A DNA stretch of 64,000 bases from Atherix ibis (lineage: Eukaryota; Arthropoda; Insecta; Diptera; Athericidae): contig OY282609.1 of NCBI GenBank assembly GCA_958298945.1, positions 12,134,326-12,198,325 of the forward strand, written 5' to 3'. The notes under the pieces were generated by a model. The model was not told the DNA's origin. It worked only from the letters and a program-made list of their open reading frames with translations, and did not search any database. Position numbers and translations under genes: made by a program. Shown here piece after piece: positions 21,345 to 33,441 of this stretch (positions are counted from its first letter, which is position 1; every line of letters begins with the position of its first letter).

Positions 21345-23384
21345 CAATTAAGCGGCGCTGTCATGTTGAGTGCGTTTTGCATGCGTATTTTGTGCCAAAT
21401 AAATTTACATTTATTCAAAGGAATTGCTATCTTATAATTTTAATATGTCCTTGGATAGAATATATATTTTAAAGGAAATTTTCAAAAGCAATCATCATTA
21501 TTATTTCATCATATTTATCGACTTTTCGTTGTCATGGTGTTAACCGATTTCGCAGTTGAGCAGCTCAATTAGCAAACTAGTTTTTTTTTTTACTTATTTG
21601 ATAAGCCTTTGCAAACATGAATAATAAATTAACCTCCTTTCAAAACTAAATTCGAATAAAATAAAAAAAAACTATAGTCAATTTCTAAATTCCAATAAAA
21701 AAAAAACACAAAATTTACTAGATGTAAATAAAAATCAAAACAAAATTTCTAATCTAATCAAGACTAATTTAAATCAAAAATGGCCTATCTATTAAATCAA
21801 TAAAAACTTTAACATTTCTGCACAAACTATCAATGATGAATGAAAATATTACGTTTGTTTGTTTTTTTTTTTTAAAATATAATTTAAGTCAAAATAAGCA
21901 AAAACGAAAAACTTTAATAATAGTAGAAAATTTATTCATGATGTTAAATTCTTTAAGCTTCCAAATTATTTGCTGCTGCTACTTTTGCGCCTACCTACCT
22001 ACAAGGTCGTTTGTTTCTTTGTCAAAATATCTGAAAATTTCACTATTTTCAAAACAGAAAACGTATTTAATTTAAAGTTTTTGTTAAGATTATATTTGTA
22101 TTCATTGCGACACAAAAATCCATCAAACGGATGCTAAACTTTCTTACAAAAGAAAAAGACAAAAAACATGCCAAAATTTCGTACTTACTTCCCTCCCCTC
22201 CCTCTCATCACGAGTAAAAAGTTTTATGTTTAAAAAAATACAAAGAATTTTTTTACTTTAATCTACACACTTTTTAAAAAAAATAATATTGCTGCTATTA
22301 GACTGTTAAGAAGGCAAAAGAAAAACTAAACCTCTAAATTTGAAGTTTGTGATAGAAGAAATACTTAAAAAATCACCGATCAAGGTGTTTGTTTGGACTA
22401 CTTTATTTGAATGACGACGTTAAAAAAATACGATTATAAAAAAATCTAATCTGAGACGAATTGAGTTTGTTTTTTTTTTCTTTCGGAAAGTAAAGAAAAT
22501 ACAAAATTAACGCAATCAAAATAAAAGGAATATTTTTCCAAGTGAACTGTCATAATAACAGGCGTAGACAAACAATTTTTTTTATTATTCTATTCAGCCT
22601 TAACCAAAACGGTAGTAAGTTAACATATTACTTCGAGTTGAAGTTATTTGAAATTTTAAGGTCTCTGTAAAAATGTGTCTCCTCATAACAACAATGGGGG
22701 ACGCATGATTGTGTCTATTTTTTGAGTGAAAAACTCGTTGATATAACATTTTAAACCAATTCGTAAAGAAAGGAATTTCAATGCGTAGGAGGTGTTGCAA
22801 ACATTTCAGTCACGTACAAATACTGTCTGATTTTCATAGGTTGCGGTTTCTAATTGAAGAAATGTCGCTCTTTCAACTATTATATTTACCATATGTGACT
22901 ACAGTTAATTTACGATGGTATTTTGTTTTTTACTTCTAAATTTTTTCTATTCAGTTTCATTTAAAACGTTTATTATTTATTTATATACCATATTTAATTC
23001 ATTTGGATTTTTGTTTTTCTTTTAAAATAAGCAAACTGTTTTCTGTTGTTTCTATTTTTTTGCACAATCCAAATGGCAATTAAATATGTATGACAATTAC
23101 GACAAAATAATCATATGCGCATAAATCGTAAAGTATATTATGCTTACGTATTAAATTAAAATAAATTTTCAAGTTGAGGTTAGATTTTGTTTTTTTTTGT
23201 CATTAGATTCAAATTTAATCTTAAGTGAAAATGTTTTAAATGAAAATTGAACTTGCATACGAGATGTCCCAGAATAGTAATGAGATGGAAGAAGTTATTT
23301 TTATATCAAGGATTTTATTAGGAAGAAAAATTCCAAATTTTCATCACGAAAAACTTATGCACACATAGACTGCCATCAGGTGAA
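21345..23384. other. AT-rich non-coding DNA
   Basis: AT-rich, with no supported gene. A 66-codon minus frame at 22600-22800 is unrecognised. Confidence 0.4.
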
Positions 23385-24450
23385 CAGAGAACTGGAGAAC
23401 CAAAGGAATCACCTTTTCCAACTAAAAGCTAGGTGAAGGGGACCTTGGGGCCCATAGAAATTACTTTTTCCGACAAACACGTGTCAATGGCGATTGCCAT
23501 GTGACAGAGAGTGTTGTCATGGTGGGCTCTCTACAATCAACCCATTTTTCTGAGTCTTCCCAGAACTCACTCATCAGCGCCAATGTTAATTGAAAGTCTG
23601 CTCTCACAAGAGCCCTAAATTATTTTGATCTTTACTTCAATTCTCATTGTGGAAGGATCCCCTGAGTGAAGTTCATCTTCCACAAAGATGACATGCTTTC
23701 AAGTGTTTTATTTTATCTTTCAGGAGACACAAAAAAAAATCATACAGACTATTATTAGGTAAAAAAGGGAACTTGTGACCCACAAAAATTACTTTTTCCG
23801 ACAAACACGCGTTAATGGCGATGGCCATGTGACAGATGGTGTTGTCATAGTGAGGCTCTCTACAGTCAACCCATTTTTCTGAGTCTTCCCAGAACTCACT
23901 CATCAGCGCCAATGTTAATTGAGGATTGAAGTAAAGGTCAAAGGAATTTAGGGCCCTTACAAGAGCCCTAAATTCCTTCGACTTTTACTTCAATCCTCAT
24001 TGTTGAAGGATCTCCTGAGTGAGGTTCGTCTTCCACAAAGATGACATTCTTTCAAGTGTTTTATTTTATCTTTTAGGAGAAATAAAAAAAAAATCATACG
24101 GACTATAATCAGGTGAAAAAGGGAACTTGGAACTCGCAGAAATTACTTTTTCCAACAAACACACGTTAATGGCGATGGCCATGGGACAGAGGGTGTTGTC
24201 ATGGTGTAGCTTCTAAGTGTCTGCAATGTGACACGAAAAACCCCTTTTTCTAAGCATTCGAAGAACTCACTCATCAGCTTAAATATTAATCGACAGTCTG
24301 ATTTCATAGGAGGCCTTCATTTGTCCCATGTGTTTATCAGTTTTCGCCCTTCCTGAGCGAGATCCCTTTTCCACAGCTTCTCGGCCCTCCGAAAATGCTT
24401 TATGCCACCAAAAAACTTCCATTCTTTATAAGGAATATTCCTCAAAGGTT
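23385..24450 (-). mobile_element. DD34D mariner relic with internal tandem repeats
   Basis: Minus-strand remains of a SETMAR-like DD34D mariner. The N-terminal region at about 24300-24440 reads FWWHKAF, EGREAVEK and SGRAKTDKH. The second catalytic region appears as DNTICHMAIAINACLSEK followed by a YDFFL block, 35 positions from Asp to Asp. This C-terminal segment is repeated three times head-to-tail: equivalent points lie at 23463, 23791 and 24145, giving periods of about 328 and 354 bases. The longer unit carries an extra near-perfect hairpin at 23921-23998. All units have stops; the best frame is 23673-23912. Terminal repeats are not identifiable. Confidence 0.7.
23921..23998. repeat. 34-bp inverted repeat inside the tandem mariner relic
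   Basis: Arms 23921-23954 and 23965-23998 match in inverse orientation with two differences and a 10-base loop; the outer end is GAGGATTGAAGTAAA. It accounts for the longer second tandem unit and looks like a local inverted duplication of relic sequence. Confidence 0.85.
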
Positions 24451-26199
24451 TATTGTAATTTAGTGAAACTTGCGAATTCATCAAATTTAATACAAAATTA
24501 AATGGCGCACCCTATCGAGCACTTATCATACTCAGTTACCAGAAGGGGTAGCGCAGTTAGCGGAAGGGCTTTAAACTTGTATTGCACGTCTAGGAGGGAC
24601 TGACGTACAAACTATTTGAAAGTTCATGGTATTTTCAGATCGTTTTGAGTATTATAAATCTCGTTACTTGTCTGCCATACATCATGGATGAGACTAAAAT
24701 AATTTTGTAAAATTTAAAAAGTTTTATCCATTTTAATGTTTCGAAACTGCCGTTCCATCACTTAACAAATGACAATAATATTTGTTATCTTAAGGTAAAT
24801 TTAGAATATATGCCAATTGGTAGCTGATTTTTCAAATAAGCTTTTTTTACAACTATAAAGTTTATTTATTTAATAAATAATGGCATTACTTAAGAAATAT
24901 ACTAAAATAGAATTTTTATCAAAATCTCTTTTCTATTTATATTTTATTAAAGTTTATTGTCCAAAGCGATAATTGGATAAACATTTATCTGTAATATTTA
25001 ACAAATTATTTATTAAGAAGCCTATTTTATAAGTAAATATCAAATAAATAATTATAGAAAACAATTTTATAATTTTCTATGTTAACGCACAATTAGCAAA
25101 AGATGGAGTAGAATTTATTGAAGTAATTATATTTACATAAATAGAAAGGGCCCCTCAAAAATAAAATTAAAAAAAAAATTCAAGATAAAATTAATGCATC
25201 TGTAGAAAATGGGCTGATTATGGTATTATATCCCTTTCCATATTTTCTGAGTTGATTTTCTACGTCTCCATATATGAGTAGTATAGCCAGGAAAATGGGT
25301 GCTTCTAGCTAGCACGTGTAAGCATACTCGTATCAAAGTCAAATGTCAAGCTCAGCCATCAATCTTAATCTAAATCTTTTCGTCGTTTGCCCGCCTGATG
25401 TCGTTTGCTTTTCTAATGAAACGAAACGAAATGAAAGAGAAACTTTACGAGCATCTATAATACCAAAGGAATGGGTTCTTTTAAAAAAACCTTCAACCAA
25501 ATACGAAGTAAATCCAGATATTATTTGTAAGAGAAAAAAATTTATATTGAGAAACAAATCAAGAAAATACGAAGAACATATTAGATACGCTTCGTCATTA
25601 CATGAGCATGTAATGCTATTAAGAATAAATTTGAACGTCGTTTTAATGCATGTTTTCCTTATGTACGCAACTGATTAAATCGTTCGTGGTCACCACATAC
25701 TTTTAGGGTGAACATATTGAAAAATTGACCTCATAATTATTACGAATGGTAGGCTTTTTTTAGGTTTATTTTTATACTCAACTTGTACTCGTATAGAGAA
25801 ACACATGTGAACAACATAAAAGTTATCATCAACATCGTCGTCGTCATCATCATGGTTGTCATATACACCATGATTATGATAAATGTTAAAATACATTAAA
25901 ACTGTTTGTTTAGAAATAATATTATTCATATATTTAAATGTATATTATTTTAAAATAATTAATTAACAATTAAAAGCCCATATTTAAACTCTCAAAACAA
26001 ACAAAAAATTCGCAATAGAAACGGAAATATATCTCTACTGATGACTGGCATCTTGGGATTATCTGTCCTAGACACGAGAAAGGAGATATCTTAGAGTGTA
26101 GCTGTTATAGAGGTATAATTTTGCTGAGTTCCCATCTATAAGATATTCTCCGCTATCTTAATAGGCAGGATAGTCGTATTCCTCAATAACAATTTGGCC
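24451..26199. other. AT-rich non-coding DNA
   Basis: A 111-codon frame at 25343-25678 overlaps a 72-codon frame on the other strand; neither product is recognised. Simple CATCGTCGTC-type repeats lie at 25825-25860. No other features are seen. Confidence 0.4.
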
Positions 26200-27340
26200 C
26201 GTTCTGTAGAGGCTTCATTCTAGAGAAATCAGCAACAGATCAGATCTTCTCTCTGCGGCAGTCGATCGAAAAATAGTTGGAATAAAGCTCTACGCATCCA
26301 TGAGAGATCTCGACATCCCTCAAAAATTGGTTAGACTGAATAGGCTTATCACGACTAGTGTGAGAAAAAGAGTAAAGGCAACCGAATAACTTTCATCCAT
26401 AGGGATGGAGATACGCACAATCCACGCAACGCCAAATCTGATTGGCTATTAACAGTAAGCAACCAGTTACAAGCTACTTATTTTAACTGTTGGTATCAAA
26501 ACTACTATCATGTTCAGTGATAGAACCCGGGCTCCTTACTTCCGTCACCTAAGGTCTTAAAAATGTACCAAAGATGTAGCTATTAAACTAAAGCCACAAA
26601 GTTTCAGCGCAAGGCTTCTCAACGTGGCACCAGTTTCTATTAAAGACTACTTGGTCGATACTCCTAATTCAAAGGGCTACAGTAAAGGAGCCTTAAAAAT
26701 TCATTAGCACTGCTAGGTCGCGGGTTCGTCACGACCCATAGGAAACTTATGCTAAAGATCTTATGGTATGGATCATTAAATCCAAATTGACCCTCTTGCA
26801 AGACGGCGTCGAAAACAAAACCTATTAGCACTGATCGTACACATATAGGAGATTATTGCTTTGAAAGAGTTGTAATTTTCCTATTTGGAATGGAGGCCCT
26901 ATCTTCAGTGGAGCGACAGCGTTAGCCAGGATGCCAGAAACATGCTGAAACCCTTGAAGTAGAAGACCATAGTCCTCATATATACTTTGGAAGCTTGGGT
27001 TCTCTGCAAAAACCATTGCGAATTCTAGGTCCGCGTTCGAGAGAAGGATCCTTCGAAGAATTTTTCGACCCCTACATGACGGTGGACGATTTCGAAGCCT
27101 ATTTAACGCCGAAATCCTGGGACGTTACTCAATAAGGTTCTAGACACTTAATCCGAATGGATAAGGAAAATCGTGCCCTGAAAGTCCATAGTGGCTCCAT
27201 GTATAAGGTAGGCCCTGCTTTCGTTGCAGTGTCGAGGTAGGCCCTGCCATACTGTGAATGCTTTACTTTTGAATATCGCGGCACTATTCAGCAGCCCCAG
27301 ACTGGACTCCCGGTGTTGACGATTATTTAGATTTTGTTTA
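26200..27340 (+). mobile_element. Non-LTR retrotransposon remains (RTE/L1-like RT and C-terminus)
   Basis: Plus-strand translation at 26205-26300 gives KSATDQIFSLRQSIEK, the conserved start of the finger/palm region of many LINE reverse transcriptases, then KLYASMRDLDIPQKLVRLNR. After the repeat at 26450-26770, C-terminal sequence at 27035-27330 (RRILRRIF-like, then RMDKENRALKVHSGSMY) matches the minus-strand LINE tail at 51798-52290. Many stops and frameshifts make it a fossil. The clade is uncertain. Confidence 0.6.
26450..26770 (+). repeat. Dispersed repeat copy 2, with tRNA-like B-box motif
   Basis: It shares CAACCAGTTACAAGCTA and AACTGTTGGTATCAA with 51415-51740 and ends in GGTCGCGGGTTCGTCACGACC, close to a pol III B box (GGTTCGANNCC). 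A third, shorter copy is at 780. This could be a SINE or a segment of an unrecognised element. It sits between the two LINE portions here, whereas at 51415 it lies beside a LINE tail of the opposite strand, so it is probably separate from the LINE. Confidence 0.5.
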
Positions 27341-29470
27341 TTATTAATTTAATTCTAAACAAGAATAGGAATATCAAAAACCCAAGATTATCTTCTAAAA
27401 TTTTAAATCATTTAACAAATTGCTACGCAGCAGAATAATTTATAAATACGAGTACAACTAAAGTCTAGCTCAGTTCTGATAATCAATGAACATAAAATTG
27501 TGATAACTACGTTATCTGGAGCAATAAAACTAATTTTCTTAACTTGAAAATGTATAAATACAAATAGATTTTTAAAAGTATTGTAGAAAAAAAAATATGA
27601 TTTGAATAGTAAGAGATTTTTATTATAAAAAATATTAATAGGGAAACCCAAGTGCACTCGTTTTTATAAATTTCACATAGAAACATGATCAATACCTTGG
27701 TTTTTGATCAATGAAAAATTTCTTTACAAGATAAAACATTTTTTTACATACTTTCATGAATTGAATTTTTTCATTTATGCTGTTAACAAATTAGTGTACA
27801 ATAATTCTTACCAAATAAGAGATATTTTCCTTCGATAAAAGTGTACTATTTTTGTATCTCAGTACAATCAAAATGATCAGTGAAATATTTAAAAAAAAAA
27901 ACTACTGACAATGTTTGACCTTATTAAGAGTATTTTATTAACAAGCAACTAGTAAATTTGTTTTTTAAAAAAGCTTTTTAATATTTTTATTAATATAAAT
28001 TTTACGTTATTTGGGAGCTTGTAGATACATAATCAACTCCAAAATGAAGACGATTTATAAAATTCAAACTGTACCATCAGACATAAATAATTTTAAATGC
28101 ATAAACATAAAAAGGGTTTCATAGTATATTCGTGATTATTTAATGTTTCTTATTAATAAAATACGAGCTTCGAAGATAGATAGAGTGATGCATTGTTTTT
28201 TCTTATTGTTGCTATTTTGTAAAGAAAATTGTGGAAATCTTCATAATTCGTTAGTGGATGAGACTACCTACAAGAACAGACAACCTAAATCATCATCATC
28301 GTGTCAAGGAGTAAAGTCTACACACGCTGATGGTTAGGGTCACAAATTAGCCCAGCGTAAGGTTTATTTATAACACACTTAAAGGTCGTGAAATTTTCCT
28401 CTTTTACTTTCTGAAAAAGAAAAAAAAAACAACAACAAAATACTTCAATTTGGATTTTATGGAAAATAACGAAAAGACACGCACAAGAAAATGATTTTCC
28501 CTAACAAAACCGCACCTTTTATCGACTGCTATTCGTATTGAGGATTATTTTTCGCTCATTTAACATGGAAAATGGATGCCATTTCAAAAAAATCTTCAAA
28601 AAAAAAATTTAAAAAAACACATAATTTTACGCAATGAATTATTTATGATTTCTTTATTTCGATTTTCGATTTGGATGGTTAAATGTATATATGTACACTA
28701 GTTTTGTTAAGCTTTCTAGAGTTGGTCGTATATTTTTTTTTTCATCTTTTTACTTCAAAGTATAAAATTATGTGAATGCACCATCATTTTCATCGTTAAG
28801 AGTTCTTTAATTTCGACCTTTTCAACTTGAAATCTATTTTCAAAGGTAAAAATACCAAGCCTCCTTCGTCATTTTTATAATAATTCTTAAAGTGAAATTT
28901 CCTCCTCTATTTTGCCCGCTATTATTTGAAACTTTTTGATTCGAATGCGCATCGTTCAATTCAAATAGAAAAATTGGGAAAAAATTACTATTCAAGATAA
29001 TCAGATAGTGTCAATTGTTGCAAGTGTAGGCTGTCAAAAGAGCTCATCATTGTAAGTCGTAATAATTCTTATTTTACTTGAACTACATACTAACATGTTG
29101 CCTACCTACATACACGTATGGTAGGTATAAATATTGAAATAAGGGAATTTCTATAGTGAGAAAAAATTATATTTTCGTGCATGAAAATCTACTGATGACC
29201 TAATTTTTCTAAATCTTTCGTCTGTTAGATATTTTACGAGCATACTATATTTTGCTCACCTACATTTGTTCTTTATAAGAAAATAATTTTCTCAAAGTAT
29301 TTTAGATGAATTTATCTCAAACAAAGTAACAAAATGCATTTATTATATTACGTACCACCATTCTAACTCAAATAAAATTAATTTCAACTTTTATTATCGA
29401 AAAATTAAGAAAAATAAGGCAAAAAACCAAACAGAGTCTCGCATTTTTATTTCAATTCGGATACGTACAC
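27341..29470. other. AT-rich non-coding DNA
   Basis: A 64-codon frame at 28143-28337 encodes a short hydrophobic segment (MHCFFLLLLFC) followed by a polar tail. It could be a signal peptide by composition, but it is unsupported by family or splice context. The rest is AT-rich with nothing recognised. Confidence 0.35.
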
Positions 29471-29758
29471 TCAGTTCGATGATGTTTCATTAACGAATAG
29501 CGTGTACAAGTCATCATTATTATCACAACCTACTCTTGAAGCGGATAAAACCAATTTAGTGAAGGCACGAAAACGACCAAATGGAAACGTAATCGATTGA
29601 CGAACTGGAATTGCCTTCAAGAAACTATGTGTAGACTCATCTCGCAGGGTTACATGAATATCCCCCCACTTTTTGGCTCCAAGTGTATAGTAAAAACTAT
29701 TCAAGATAATATAGGAACCTGTGTTAACCCATCCAAAACGAAAGGTATATTTGTCCAT
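29471..29758 (-). CDS. Hypothetical 95-residue protein or exon, weakly supported
   Basis: A minus-strand frame of 95 codons stands out because its codons are balanced rather than AT-extreme, and it begins with a good fly context (AAAAATGGAC). The product has motifs WVNTGSYIILNSFYY, DIHVTLRDESTHSF and RQSITFPFGRFRAFTKL. I do not recognise it. The spacing of GSY and SITFP blocks faintly recalls a PUR-type repeat, but the match is too weak to name. No signal peptide, membrane segment or neighbouring exon is evident. It may be a real small gene, an exon, or chance. Confidence 0.25.
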   Translation of the reverse strand: MDKYTFRFGWVNTGSYIILNSFYYTLGAKKWGDIHVTLRDESTHSFLKAIPVRQSITFPFGRFRAFTKLVLSASRVGCDNNDDLYTLFVNETSSN

Positions 29759-30095
29759 TTTTCTTTTTACCTACGAAAATATTCACTACAAATCGTAATT
29801 GCTTTGTTTCGAATAACTATCACACGTCGATTTCTACTTATTTTCAATTGAAATCAGTTTATCCTAAGGAGGAAGAAAATCTTCAATATTCAGCAATAAG
29901 GATTACGTATTTTCTTATCCTTTTTTTATCGTCTTAGTTCAAAAATGAAACTAACATTTTAGTAGTTGTGCTCTTATTATCTTCGTAATATAAAAAGATT
30001 CTTCTATAATATAAAAACTTTATTCAATTCAAGAGAAAGATTAAAAGGAAATTAAAAAAGATCAAAAAGGAAATGTGAGTTTTTTCCTCAAACTA
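29759..30095. other. AT-rich spacer
   Basis: Nothing recognised apart from ordinary AT-rich sequence. Confidence 0.4.
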
Positions 30096-30460
30096 TACGA
30101 GGGCAGTCTGATAAGTCAGTGATAAATGAAATAAAAAATTATTTCATTTAACAAAAATTGATATATTTTTCAATATAAGGTATTCTCTGTTTAGGTTGAC
30201 TTAAGCTTCAAACTCTGACACGTTTTTGATCAGGTATTAGAAAACGCGATACCCTACACGTTTTTTGGTGATGTATACCATATCAGCTATGGTATCTCAT
30301 ACACTTTTGTCCTCGAGGGCCTGTTAAAACAATATCATGAATTTTATTAACAATATCATTTTGTGATAACAGAAATTGAATTTCCTGACCGCTCAGCATC
30401 ACTTGTGCTCAGACAACCACAACAATATTCAGTTAACCACTTTTTAAAATTGGTATTAGT
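30096..30460 (-). mobile_element. Mariner N-terminal fragment (CGAGGGCAGTCTGATAAG end)
   Basis: The terminus TACGAGGGCAGTCTGATAAG at about 30097 is typical of DD34D mariners. Minus-strand translation from about 30440 downward gives CLSTSDAERSGN and a degraded helix-turn-helix region ending IADMVYIT-like, the usual N-terminal part of SETMAR-type transposases. The catalytic part is absent. A shorter piece of the same family lies at 3335. Confidence 0.55.
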
Positions 30461-30514
30461 TTCAGATATTGTTTTTCTCCTAAAAAAAAACAAAAATTCA
30501 CTTTTTTCCATATT

Positions 30515-30564
30515 AATTTAAAAACATCAACCTTGTCTGCTTACAAGGTTGTTGTTTTTAAATT
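30515..30564. repeat. 22-bp inverted repeat hairpin
   Basis: Arms 30515-30536 and 30543-30564 are inverse complements with one difference and a 6-base loop (CTGCTT), extending further if one bulge is allowed. The stem centre is CAACCTTGT/ACAAGGTTG. It could form a stable RNA or DNA hairpin, with no known role. Confidence 0.8.
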
Positions 30565-32629
30565 GAATATCAATACTAAACTAATAAACAGATATTTATG
30601 GGATCTTTTAAAGAATACCAAATGATAAAGAAAATGCCCATTTGCTGATATCAGCTACATTTCTTGCATTTACCACCGACTTATCAAACAGATCTCTCGT
30701 TACCCTTTTAAGGCAAATTATTAAGAAGAAAATTTTAAAAATATTAATAAACCTCAGGCAAAATATTAATAAATGTTTACGACAAAAATAAACTATCTTT
30801 TTTCATTGAATTTTTCCCATTAATTGAAAAATTAGTTTTTCATAGTACAAGTTACTGCCATTTTTAAATTTTTCCCTAATGAAATATTATCTTTTACAAA
30901 ATTTCTTTTCCTAATTAAAATCCATTCACACTTTCTAGACGTGAAAACTACCTACCAGTTAGAAGAAGATTAAAGGGTACTTTTTAATTAGTTATATTAA
31001 AATTTAAATTTTTTAAATAAACTACTTCCTGTTCTTCAAATAAAAGCCGAAACATCTTAAAAGGACTTTCAAAAACAATAATGATTTAAAAGCTTTTATG
31101 TGTCGCCTAATTTAAAGAGAGAAAAAAAAATCTCAAACACTTGATGCTAGATGCTAACGATAACGTATTTTTTTTTAAAAATGTGAATTAACTTTGATTT
31201 CAAAATGAAGACATCTTATGTTGATTATCAAGAGTAGTTTTTTCCCTGTATAGATATAATAACATTTAACATCTGCCGCATTAAGCCATTTATCAAATCA
31301 GACATTGAAGAATGTGCTCCGCAAAAGGATTCAAGCCACATCGATGATACTCTATAGGAGAATGTATACTTTGACTAAAAACACTTGTTGCCAGCCTTCA
31401 GCCTTCAGTTCACGGAACCAATTCACATGTGGTTTTAGGACATAAAAATTCTCTAATAGAAGAAGAACGGGGCAAACCTTCAAAACAAAACACAAAAAAA
31501 AGTTTTCGCTAAATTTTATTTATAAGATTTTCCGTTCACAGTCGAATAGAAATGGTCCTTGACTGTGGACACAAATCACTTTTCTTATGAATTATCACTC
31601 TTATAAATTCTAAAAATATTTAAAAAAATATAATTTTCTTAAATAATAAAATTAAAAACAAAAATTATATTTTTTTTCTTGATTTAAAAAGAAAAATTCG
31701 TAAAACGCCATAAAAAAAACTACTAAGATGAGCAGTAATGTTCCAATGTTGGGCCCAGTTTAGTAGTTTATCATATAAAATCAGTGGATTGTGGATGGGG
31801 GATCTCTACGCGGTGTGGTGTGGTTTTAGTTTAGATCATCTTTTGAATTTATTAAGAAACAGGAAAGTTCACTTGACTTTTGCACAAGCTAAAAGCATCC
31901 GCATTTATTTGCTAATTTAACTCTATCAATTATATTTGAATTGATGCGCAATTCATCGCAAACTGGATGCTGGAGTTCTCCATTAAATGGCATAAATAAA
32001 TAGAAAGAAATAATTGCATTTAAATACTAGAATATGATGGATTATTACTGAATATTTTTTTATTAAAATTTTTGCCATTTTTAATAAACATGTTAACAAA
32101 CATTGGTGGACAATTATAAATTTCAACTCTTTCAGCCTCATTTCTACCAATAATATTTAATGCCTTTATGCTGCTAGAGAAGCAAATGATATAATTTGAT
32201 CATTATTTCTACTTTTTCGTCGTCTTAAGAATTAATAATTACACAATGATTATACTTGAATATTAAATTCAATGATATTTATTTTAGTTCGACTTTACTT
32301 TTTAGCAAGGCACTCCTTTAATAGTGCACATATGCTCCTACTCTTAATTATTGATTGAAAATCGTGTGCTCTTTTTAAATGTATAAATTTGAAAAAGAAA
32401 TGATATTAATTATTTTAAGTGATTTTTCTAAATAACTATTTAAATACATGCTAAGAATACAAGTCGTAAGCCTGTCTGATTTCAAAGTTAACATTGGCTA
32501 AGCTAAAGTTAATGATAGTGCGATTAATGATTATTATTTAAAAATAAATTATGAGCAATCTTCACCTTCTAATTAAGATATTGAAACAAAATAGTTTAAA
32601 GAAGCAAGCAAATTATTTACTTGGTTATA
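30565..32629. other. AT-rich non-coding DNA
   Basis: No gene supported. Short frames such as 31738-31920 are unrecognised. Confidence 0.4.
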
Positions 32630-33441
32630 CGAGGTCTGTTCAAAAAGTATCGCGAATTTTGAATTTCCTCGGGTTACGTATATTCGATTTTTTGTGGCGT
32701 TATGTTGGTACTCATGTCTCTCACAAGTTCCGCCATTTTAAATGTTCAATTAATTTTTGACAGCTGCTTTGCTTGCACGTGTTTCGGGTCATCTTCGATT
32801 TTTGCCCATTCCAAAAAATGGATCAAAGAATCTGTTTCGGGAACAAGAAAAAGTCACAGGGGGTCCAGATCTGTGGAATACGGTGGCTGCGGCATTATAA
32901 GTTTGTTGTTTTTGGCCAAAAATTCACGCACAAGCAACAATGCATTTTTTTGTTCTTCCACAAATCCGGGCGTTTCTGGCGGATTGCTTCGCGGAACTTG
33001 CGTATAACTTGCAGGTAATATTCCTTATTGACCGTGCTATCCTGTGGTAAGAACTCATGATGCACCACGCCCCTGCAATCGAAGAAAACTATAAGCAAAA
33101 CCTTATCATTCGTCCGAGCTTGTCGCGCTTTTTTCGGTCTTGACTCGTGCGGCAGCTTCCATTGGGATGATTGAGCTTTGGTTTCCACGTCATAACCATA
33201 AACCCATGATTCGTCACCAGTTATAACCCTCTGGAGCAAATTTGGGTCGTCGCGGATATTTATAACCCTCTGGAGCAAATTTGGGTCGTACAACAGCTCT
33301 TTAGCAATGTTAATGCGATGCTGTTTTTGGTCGAAAATGGGTAAAAAATTAACTAAATATTCGAAATTGCCGAACTTGTCGGCATAAGTGAGAGACATAA
33401 GTACCAACATAATGCCATAAAAAAAATCGAAAATCTCGTAT
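32630..33441 (-). mobile_element. DD34D mariner (CGAGGTCTGTTCAAAAAG type), defective
   Basis: The left end CGAGGTCTGTTCAAAAAG follows TA at 32628-32629. Inverted subterminal sequence including TATGTTGGTACTCATGTCTC appears at both ends, but the outer right terminus is lost except for TCGTA. Minus-strand transposase remains (32895-33410) show VITGDESWVYGYDVETKAQS with the first catalytic Asp, then KKARQARTNDKVLLIVFFD and GVVHHEFLPQ. The second catalytic block (usually HHDNAPAHT) is deleted, and the third (PPYSTDLDP, then a stop in place of CDFF) is degraded. A 30-base segment is duplicated in tandem at 33221-33289. Dead. Confidence 0.8.

Noticed and set aside
23463..24160. CRISPR-like array in the repeated block
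   Set aside because: The units are 330-350 bases, encode mariner transposase remains and lack short unique spacers; the genome is eukaryotic.
25343..25678. 111-codon open frame with an antisense frame
   Set aside because: Neither translation is recognisable; the sense product is Lys/Asn/Ile-rich, as expected from AT-rich chance frames.
26714..26740. Possible tRNA gene at the GGGTTCG motif
   Set aside because: Only a B-box-like stretch is present; there is no acceptor stem, anticodon arm or A box. The same holds at 51690.
28143..28337. Small secreted peptide
   Set aside because: The hydrophobic stretch does not start at the first Met, there is no precursor cleavage pattern, and the flanks are AT-rich chance DNA.
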